64,000 nucleotides of DNA from Herbaspirillum sp. RTI4 (GTDB lineage: Bacteria > Pseudomonadota > Gammaproteobacteria > Burkholderiales > Burkholderiaceae_D): contig NZ_JAVIWQ010000002.1 of NCBI RefSeq assembly GCF_034313965.1, forward strand, positions 1,240,001 through 1,304,000, in the 5' to 3' direction. The translations under genes were made by a program, and so were the position numbers. Below are positions 58,004 to 64,000 of this stretch, in pieces (positions within the stretch are counted from its first letter, which is position 1; the number at the start of each line of letters is the position of its first letter). The notes under the pieces are model-generated. The model did no database searches and was not told where the DNA came from. It worked only from the letters and a program-made list of their open reading frames with translations.

Positions 58004-60088
58004 ATGACCACTTCCATCGTTCGCGCTGCCTGCCCCCACGATTGTCCTGATACCTGCGCCATGCTGGTTACCGTGAAAGACGGCGTTGCCACGGAAGTGC
58101 GCGGCGATCCGGATCACCCGACGACTGCCGGTTCGCTATGCACCAAAGTTTCCCGCTATACCCAGCGCACCTACCATCCCGACCGCTTGCTCTATCCGAT
58201 GCGACGCGCCGGTAAAAAAGGCGAAGGGAAATTTGTTCGCATCAGTTGGGAGGAAGCGCTGACGGAAATTTCCACGCGACTGGGCGACATCGCCGCACAC
58301 AGTCCGCAGGCAATCTTGCCCTATAGCTATGCCGGCACGATGGGACTGGTACAGGGGGAATCGATGGCGGCGCGGTTTTTCAACCGGCTCGGCGCATCCC
58401 GGCTGGATCGCACGATCTGCGCTTCGGCGGGCGGTACCGGCAATCAATACACGATAGGCAAGAAGATCGGCACCGATACCGAGCAGGTGCAGGACGCCCG
58501 CCTGATCATCCTCTGGGGCGGGAATCCGATTGCGTCGAATCTGCATTTCTGGATGCGCGTGCAAGAAGCCAAACGGCAAGGTGCGAGACTGATCGCCATC
58601 GATCCCTATCGTTCGCTGACGGCGGACAAATGTCATCAGCACATTGCCTTGCTGCCCGGCACCGATGCCGCGCTGGCACTGGGCCTGATGCACGTGCTGA
58701 TCGCTGAAGAACTGATCGATGAAGATTACATTGCCCGCTATACACTCGGTTTTGAGCAGCTACGCGAGCGTGTCAAGGAATGGCCGCCGGAGCGGGTAGC
58801 GCAGACTTGCGGCATTACTGCGGAGGAAGTGATTGCACTGGCGCGTGAATATGGGCAAGCCGGCAAGGATGGTCAGGCGGCGCTGATCCGGCTCAATTAC
58901 GGGATGCAGCGGGTGCGTGGCGGCGGCATGGCGGTGCGCAATATTGCCTGTCTGCCTGCGCTGGTGGGCGCATGGCGTCATGCGGCGGGGGGCATCCAGC
59001 TTTCCTTGTCGGGTGCCTTCCCGAAAAATGAAGCGCATCTGGAACATCCTGAATTGCAGCGTCAGCATGGCGCTGCTGCGCGCACCATCAACATGAGCAC
59101 CATCGGCGACGATCTGTTGCGGCCGGCTTCGGCCGACTTTGGGCCACGTATTGATGCGCTGATCGTCTATAACTCCAATCCTGTGGCTGTAGCGCCGCAG
59201 TCGGGCCGGGTGGCGCAGGGTTTTGCGCGGGAAGATTTATTCACGGTGGTGCTGGAACATTTTCAGACCGATACCGCCGACTACGCCGATATTCTGCTGC
59301 CCGCCACTACCCAGCTTGAGCATCTTGATGTGCATGCAGCCTATGGGCATTTGTACATGATGGCGAATAATCCAGCGATTGCCCCGCTCGGCGAAGCCAA
59401 ACCGAATACGGAAATATTTCGTTTGCTGGCGGCGCGCATGGGCTTCGATGAAGCCTGTTTTCAGGAGAGCGACGATACCATCGCTGCCAACGCCTTCGAA
59501 CGCAAGAATGCACGCGCCGCGCATTTCGACTGGGAACTGCTGAAACAGAAGGGCTGGCAAAAACTGACCATGACGGCCGCGCCGTTTGCGCTAGGCGGTT
59601 TTCCTACTCCTTCGGGAAAATGTGAATTCTATTCAGCCCGTATGCTGGCCGAGGGTCTCGATCCTGTGCCGACGTATACCGCGCCGTATGAGTCGGTCGC
59701 CAGCAATCCGTCACTGGCGGCGCTCTATCCGCTGGCAATGATTTCGCCGCCGGCGCGCAATTTTCTCAATTCCTCGTTCGTCAATGTGCAAAGCCTGCGC
59801 GACACGGAAGGAGAGCCGCGTCTGGAGATGCATCCCGCCGATGCCGCCAGCCGTGGCCTCGTCAGTGGCGACCGGGTGCGGATAGCGAATGCACGCGGCA
59901 CCATGCAAGCCTTGCTGCGCGTCACCGACAAGGCCAGGCCGGGGGTGGTGGTGGGTCTGTCGATCTGGTGGAAGAAATTTGCCTCCGACGGTAAAAATGT
60001 CAATGAAGTGACCAGCCAGAACCTGACCGACATGGGGCGCGGGCCGACTTTTTATGATGTTCTGGTGCAGGTGGAGTCTGTTGCCTAG
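58004..60088 (+). CDS. molybdopterin oxidoreductase (formate dehydrogenase-like)
   Basis: The 694-residue protein binds a 4Fe-4S cluster through C10-x3-C14-x3-C18-x27-C46 and molybdopterin guanine dinucleotide (ILWGGNPIASNLHF, IDPYRS, GTDAALALGL, plus the C-terminal LEMHPADAASRGLVSGDRVRI binding domain). It has no Tat signal, so it is cytoplasmic. Cys139 or Ser141 in TICASAGGTG may be the molybdenum ligand. The substrate cannot be read from sequence, and no partner subunit is adjacent. Confidence 0.88.
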   Translation: MTTSIVRAACPHDCPDTCAMLVTVKDGVATEVRGDPDHPTTAGSLCTKVSRYTQRTYHPDRLLYPMRRAGKKGEGKFVRISWEEALTEISTRLGDIAAHSPQAILPYSYAGTMGLVQGESMAARFFNRLGASRLDRTICASAGGTGNQYTIGKKIGTDTEQVQDARLIILWGGNPIASNLHFWMRVQEAKRQGARLIAIDPYRSLTADKCHQHIALLPGTDAALALGLMHVLIAEELIDEDYIARYTLGFEQLRERVKEWPPERVAQTCGITAEEVIALAREYGQAGKDGQAALIRLNYGMQRVRGGGMAVRNIACLPALVGAWRHAAGGIQLSLSGAFPKNEAHLEHPELQRQHGAAARTINMSTIGDDLLRPASADFGPRIDALIVYNSNPVAVAPQSGRVAQGFAREDLFTVVLEHFQTDTADYADILLPATTQLEHLDVHAAYGHLYMMANNPAIAPLGEAKPNTEIFRLLAARMGFDEACFQESDDTIAANAFERKNARAAHFDWELLKQKGWQKLTMTAAPFALGGFPTPSGKCEFYSARMLAEGLDPVPTYTAPYESVASNPSLAALYPLAMISPPARNFLNSSFVNVQSLRDTEGEPRLEMHPADAASRGLVSGDRVRIANARGTMQALLRVTDKARPGVVVGLSIWWKKFASDGKNVNEVTSQNLTDMGRGPTFYDVLVQVESVA

Positions 60089-60376
60089 TCCTGTTTGCGT
60101 TAGGCGAGGGGCTGTCGCGGGTGTTGATTTCCTCCCATTCTGGCTCTCTGAAAAAATGAATCGCGTACTCACATGCCGGTGTGATGTACGGGAACTTGCC
60201 TGTCGGAAGCCAGCCGAATGGCACGCCGGCATGACGGCGCGCAGGAGAAATGACTTGCCCTTGTATCGATAGGCCGCTAGCATCGGTACAAATAAAAACA
60301 CAAGCGTGCTTTTTTATGGCGAGTATCTCTCCGGGATGTCGTCGTCAGCCGCTCACAACCGAGACTAAGGAAAGTA

Positions 60377-62080
60377 ATGGACAAAATCTGGCTGTCATCC
60401 TACCCCGCAGGCGTTCCCGCTGAAATCGATCCTGAACGTTACGTTTCTCTGGTGGAATTGATGGAGGAAGCGTTTCAAACGCACGCCCGTCGCAAGGCCT
60501 ATGTTTGCATGGGGAAATATCTGAGTTATGCGGAAGTCGATGCGCTTTCAGCCAAAGTGGCTGCCTGGCTGCAAATGATCGGATTGCGCAAAGGCGCGCG
60601 CGTGGCAATCATGATGCCCAATGTGTTGCAGTATCCGGTGGTCGTGGCCGCCATATTGCGTGCCGGGTACATCGTCGTCAATGTCAATCCGCTCTATACC
60701 GCGCGGGAACTGGAACATCAGTTAAGCGATTCCGGTGCCGAAGTGATTTTCGTGCTGGAAAATTTTGCCGCCACGCTTGCCAAGGTCGTCGATAAAACGC
60801 CGATACGGCACATCGTAGTCACGAGCATGGGCGATCTGTTGGGACGGATTAAAGGGCCGGTGGTCAATTTTGTCGTGCGCCATCTCAAGCATCTGGTGCC
60901 AATTTATGATTTGCCGACAAAGATGATGCTGACCTTTGACGAGACATTGAATCTGGGCAGCCTGGTTAAAATGGAGCGGGCCATCCTGGAGCCGGAAGAT
61001 ATCGCCTTCCTGCAATACACCGGCGGCACGACCGGGCTCGCCAAGGGCGCGATGCTGACGCACCGTAATCTCGTGGCCAATGTCTTGCAGGCCGAGGAGT
61101 GGCTCCTGCCGGGATTGCGCGCCCGGCATGACGTCCAACAGTCGACTTTCGTATGCGCTTTGCCGCTTTATCATATCTTTGCGCTGACTGTGTGCGGCTT
61201 GCTTGGCACGCGCATCGGGGCCTTGAATTTGCTGATACCCAACCCGCGTGACATCCCAGGTTTCATCAAGGAATTAAGCAAGCACAAGGTCAATACTTTC
61301 CCCGCCGTCAACACGCTGTTCAATGCGCTGCTGAACGATCCTGAATTCGCAAAGCTGGATTTTTCGGGTTATGCCTGTTGCGTCGGCGGCGGCATGGCGG
61401 TGCAGCAAGCGGTGGCGGAGAGATGGAAGAAGCTGACCGGCTGCGCCATTATCGAGGGTTACGGCTTATCTGAAACTTCCCCTATCGCCAGCGCCAATCC
61501 CAGCACGATCACTGAATACAGCGGCACTATCGGTTTGCCCTTGCCCTCAACGGAAATCGCGATTCTGGACGACGCCGGACAACCCGTGCCGATAGGTGCG
61601 CGTGGCGAAATTGGTATCCGAGGACCACAGGTGATGGCCGGCTACTGGAACCGCCCGCTGGATACTCAGGATGCCTTCACCGAAGATGGTTTCTTCAAAT
61701 CGGGCGATATCGGCATCATGGATGCGCACGGTTATACCCGGATCGTCGATCGCAAGAAAGACATGATTCTGGTGTCCGGCTTCAACGTCTACCCCAACGA
61801 AATCGAGGGAGTGATGGCGCAGCATCCGGGGATACTGGAATGCGCATGTGTCGGCGTACCCGACGAACATACCGGTGAAGCGGTCAAGCTCTTCGTGGTC
61901 CGGCGCGACCCGACCCTCACTGCCGAACAGTTGATGGCGTACTGCAAGGAGCAGTTCACTGGCTACAAAAAACCGAAGTACATTGAATTTCGGGATGATT
62001 TGCCAAAGAGCGGAGTGGGGAAAATATTAAGACGTGAATTGCGCGGTTTGGCACAGGCGATTTCGCAAAAAGCCGCATGA
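60377..62080 (+). CDS. fadD: long-chain acyl-CoA ligase (FadD-type)
   Basis: The 567-residue adenylating enzyme has the AMP loop YTGGTTGLAKGA, GYGLSETSPI, GDIGIMDAHGY and the C-terminal lysine motif PKSGVGKILRREL. It activates long-chain fatty acids to acyl-CoA at the inner membrane. AAGGAAAG precedes the ATG. It is followed by a hairpin terminator and, on the other strand, an acyl-CoA thioesterase. The 288 bases before it hold no feature I can support. Confidence 0.92.
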   Translation: MDKIWLSSYPAGVPAEIDPERYVSLVELMEEAFQTHARRKAYVCMGKYLSYAEVDALSAKVAAWLQMIGLRKGARVAIMMPNVLQYPVVVAAILRAGYIVVNVNPLYTARELEHQLSDSGAEVIFVLENFAATLAKVVDKTPIRHIVVTSMGDLLGRIKGPVVNFVVRHLKHLVPIYDLPTKMMLTFDETLNLGSLVKMERAILEPEDIAFLQYTGGTTGLAKGAMLTHRNLVANVLQAEEWLLPGLRARHDVQQSTFVCALPLYHIFALTVCGLLGTRIGALNLLIPNPRDIPGFIKELSKHKVNTFPAVNTLFNALLNDPEFAKLDFSGYACCVGGGMAVQQAVAERWKKLTGCAIIEGYGLSETSPIASANPSTITEYSGTIGLPLPSTEIAILDDAGQPVPIGARGEIGIRGPQVMAGYWNRPLDTQDAFTEDGFFKSGDIGIMDAHGYTRIVDRKKDMILVSGFNVYPNEIEGVMAQHPGILECACVGVPDEHTGEAVKLFVVRRDPTLTAEQLMAYCKEQFTGYKKPKYIEFRDDLPKSGVGKILRRELRGLAQAISQKAA

Positions 62081-62109
62081 AAAAATAGCGTCCTGCTTTG
62101 TCCTGCCGG

Positions 62110-62158
62110 GAGAGTGCCGCCAGGAAGCTTTTAATCGAGCTGCTGTGCGGCACTTCTC
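62110..62158 (+). terminator. terminator after fadD
   Basis: GAGAGTGCCGC (from 62110) pairs with GCGGCACTTCTC (to 62158) with one mismatch, followed by GTTTTG, about 30 bases beyond the fadD stop. Confidence 0.65.
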
Positions 62159-62245
62159 GTTTTGCCTTACTGGCTCTGAGTAGATATCAGTTGCTCTGAA
62201 TTGCTTTGAATCCCTCAGCGGGCTGCAGCATTCTTCAGTGGGGGC

Positions 62246-62671
62246 TTACGACTTGCTCACCACAGGGTCCGATGCCAGCGGCGGCAAGGAACGTGGCTGG
62301 CGGTCGCTGTCCGTGGCGACGTAAGTCAGCGTTGCCTCCGTGACTTTCACGATCTCTTCCGACAGGCGGTTACGCTCGGCATAGACCTCCACATTGATCG
62401 TCACCGACGTCCTGCCCACCTTCACTATCTCGGCGTAAAAAGAAAGCAGATCGCCGACAAAAACCGGGTGCTTGAAAACGAAAGAATTGACGGCAATAGT
62501 CGCCACGCGGCCATTGGCGCGTTTGGTTGCCGGCAGCGAGCCGGCGATATCGACCTGCGCCATGATCCAGCCGCCGAAGACATCGCCGTGAATGTTGGCG
62601 TCAGCAGGCATGGGAACGACCCGCAGTTGCGGCATTTTGCCGGGCGGCAGTGAAAATTCTGGGGTTGTCAT
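62246..62671 (-). CDS. acyl-CoA thioesterase (YciA-like hotdog)
   Basis: The 141-residue hotdog protein has the YciA-type motif DANIHGDVFGGWIMAQVDIA with the catalytic Asp, and TRRVATIAVNSFVFKHPV-like RVATIAVNSFVFKHPV and the TSVTINVEVYAERN segment. It hydrolyses acyl-CoA in the cytoplasm. It converges with fadD, its possible metabolic opposite. Confidence 0.9.
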   Translation of the reverse strand: MTTPEFSLPPGKMPQLRVVPMPADANIHGDVFGGWIMAQVDIAGSLPATKRANGRVATIAVNSFVFKHPVFVGDLLSFYAEIVKVGRTSVTINVEVYAERNRLSEEIVKVTEATLTYVATDSDRQPRSLPPLASDPVVSKS

Positions 62672-62861
62672 CGAGACGATTCTCCGGGCTCAGTAGGGTA
62701 AAAGGGCTTTGCTTCTATAATGGCATGCCCGAAGGATAAACCATTATCAACTGACCGCTGGCGTTGTTGTATCGCTTTGTCGTGCTACTCGCAATGGCTA
62801 TGACAATGCGCCGAAGCAGCAGTCTTTTGCGTCAGTTCTCACCACTCCGGATTTCCCATCT

Positions 62862-64000
62862 ATGCGACAGTACCGCGCTTCCTCCGAAGCGGAACCTCCG
62901 GTTTCGCCCGTTCCACGCAATGACTGGGCCACGCTGAAGGTGCTGATTCCCTATCTCTGGGATTACCGCTGGCGCGTTTTGCTGGCGCTACTGTTTCTGA
63001 TTGCCGCCAAGGTCACCAATGTCGGCGTGCCACTGGTGCTGAAGCAACTGGTCGACCATCTCACGATCAGCCCCACGCACCCTCAGGCCTTGCTGGTACT
63101 GCCCTTGTCGCTGCTGGCCGTGTACGGACTGCTGCGGCTGGCCACGACCTTCTTTACCGAAATGCGCGAGTTCGTCTTTGCCCGGGTGACGCAGCGCACC
63201 GTGCGCACGATTGCCTTGAAGGTATTCCGACACCTGCATGCGCTCTCGCTGCGCTTTCATCTGGACCGCCAGACCGGCGGCATGACGCGCGACATTGAGC
63301 GCGGCACCCGTGGCGTATCGTCTCTGGTGTCGTATACGCTGTTTAGCATCTTGCCGACGCTGATCGAAATTTCGCTGGTGCTGGGTTATCTCTTGCTGCA
63401 CTACGATATCTGGTTCAGCGCGATTGCGGCGGGGGCATTGGTGACCTACATTACCTTCACCGTGACGGTGACCGAATGGCGGCTGCATTTCCGGCGCACC
63501 ATGAATGCCCTTGATTCCCGCGCCAATACCAAAGCCATCGATTCGCTGATCAATTACGAAACGGTCAAATATTTCGGTAACGAAGATTTTGAAGCCCAGC
63601 GTTACGACGATGGTTTGCGCAGCTATGAAACGGCGGCGATCAAATCGCAGACTTCGCTGTCGCTGCTCAATACCGGTCAATCGGCCATTATCGCTATCAC
63701 TGTCACCCTGATTTTGTGGCGCGCCACGCAAGGCGTCATCGACAGCAAAATGACGCTGGGCGATCTAGTGCTGGTCAATGCTTTCATGATCCAGCTTTAC
63801 GTACCACTGAATTTTCTTGGCGTGGTGTACCGGGAAATCAAACAGAGTCTGGCCGACATGGAGCGCCTGTTTTCTCTGATGCGCGAGCATCGTGAAGTCG
63901 CCGATGTGCCGGCGGCCAAGGAATTGATGGTCGGCCCTGCCGAAGTGCGGTTTACCGACGTTGGTTTCGGCTACGATCCGCAGCGCCAGATTCTGTTCGA
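62862..64000 (+). CDS. ATM1-type ABC exporter, N-terminal part (cut by window end)
   Basis: The ATG at 62862 (MRQYRASSEAEPPVSPVP) opens a frame that stays open to the window end: 379 codons plus two bases. It covers the six-helix ABC membrane domain with ATM1/HMT features such as FHLDRQTGGMTRDIERGTRG and FFTEMREFVFARVTQRTVR, VKYFGNEDFEAQRYDDGL and the start of the nucleotide-binding domain (VRFTDVGFGYDPQRQILF). The family exports glutathione-linked sulphur compounds or metal conjugates. The ATPase core lies beyond the window. Confidence 0.9.
   Translation, partial: MRQYRASSEAEPPVSPVPRNDWATLKVLIPYLWDYRWRVLLALLFLIAAKVTNVGVPLVLKQLVDHLTISPTHPQALLVLPLSLLAVYGLLRLATTFFTEMREFVFARVTQRTVRTIALKVFRHLHALSLRFHLDRQTGGMTRDIERGTRGVSSLVSYTLFSILPTLIEISLVLGYLLLHYDIWFSAIAAGALVTYITFTVTVTEWRLHFRRTMNALDSRANTKAIDSLINYETVKYFGNEDFEAQRYDDGLRSYETAAIKSQTSLSLLNTGQSAIIAITVTLILWRATQGVIDSKMTLGDLVLVNAFMIQLYVPLNFLGVVYREIKQSLADMERLFSLMREHREVADVPAAKELMVGPAEVRFTDVGFGYDPQRQILF

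Noticed and set aside
59711..60301. Minus-strand frame over the 3' end of the molybdopterin oxidoreductase gene
   Set aside because: Shadow of the plus-strand gene; the intergenic part beyond 60089 shows no domain or ribosome binding site on either strand.
62988..63731. Antisense 247-codon frame at the right edge
   Set aside because: It is the shadow of the ATM1-type exporter, which is open on the plus strand from 62862 to the end of the window and has clear family motifs.

Overview
The window is a chromosomal segment of a betaproteobacterium, most likely of the family Oxalobacteraceae (Collimonas, Herminiimonas, Glaciimonas or a relative). This rests on the gene orders lolB-ispE-tRNA-Gln-prs-rplY, rpe-gph-trpEGDC, ptsN-hprK-rapZ and ubiE-ubiJ-ubiB, on the betaproteobacterial-type 16S rRNA, and on the beta-type HIT/DUF971/DUF3683 neighbourhood. 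Most of the window is housekeeping DNA of moderately high GC; a few accessory islands are lower in GC by eye.

Layout. 1-223: 3' end of amn. 290-3954: accessory island with two apparent type III secretion effectors. One carries a transglutaminase/papain-like Cys-His-Asp triad and is preceded by a separate reading frame that may be its frameshifted 5' part. The other is a clear OspC/CopC-family ADP-riboxanase with C-terminal ankyrin repeats. 4068-5000: REP-associated tyrosine transposase (RAYT) with tandem repeats and flanking inverted repeats. 5075-13206: gltB, gltD and an M61 peptidase. 13305-18823 (minus): rplY, prs, tRNA-Gln, ispE, lolB and a TPR lipoprotein. 19003-20951: mutM-mutY. 20977-24192 (minus): rapZ, hprK, ptsN, pagP. 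24349-26773 (minus): queF, ilvA. 27010-27749: a YqaA-like membrane protein and a VapC toxin remnant. 27777-35917: giant FAD/Fe-S oxidoreductase, HIT, DUF971, ubiE, ubiJ, ubiB. 35870-36760: repeat-rich intergenic region in which the 3' tail of ubiB has been copied twice. 36795-42470 (minus in transcription order rpe, gph, trpL leader, trpE, trpG, trpD, trpC). 42658-45805: apaG, a tiny antisense membrane peptide gene, mltA, uspA, an enoyl-CoA hydratase. 45806-51707: complete rrn operon (16S, tRNA-Ile, tRNA-Ala, 23S, 5S) with promoter, boxA sites, processing stem and terminator. 51737-52286: internally deleted IS3-family element. 52624-57888: pagL, a DUF1304 protein, and a dipeptide-type ABC transporter (BCDF, no binding protein). 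58004-64000: molybdopterin oxidoreductase, FadD-type acyl-CoA ligase, acyl-CoA thioesterase and the 5' part of an ATM1-type ABC exporter.

How it fits together. The trp operon appears to be controlled by ribosome-mediated attenuation: a 28-residue leader peptide with four Trp codons precedes a terminator, all within the rpe-gph/trpE gap and not previously marked by any long ORF. The outer-membrane genes pagP and pagL (lipid A palmitoylation and 3-O-deacylation) and the two effectors suggest an organism that meets eukaryotic hosts. No type III secretion apparatus gene is in the window. The most exciting items are the OspC-type effector, its neighbour with the Cys-His-Asp triad, the trp attenuator, and the ubiB-tail repeat block with a compensated hairpin.
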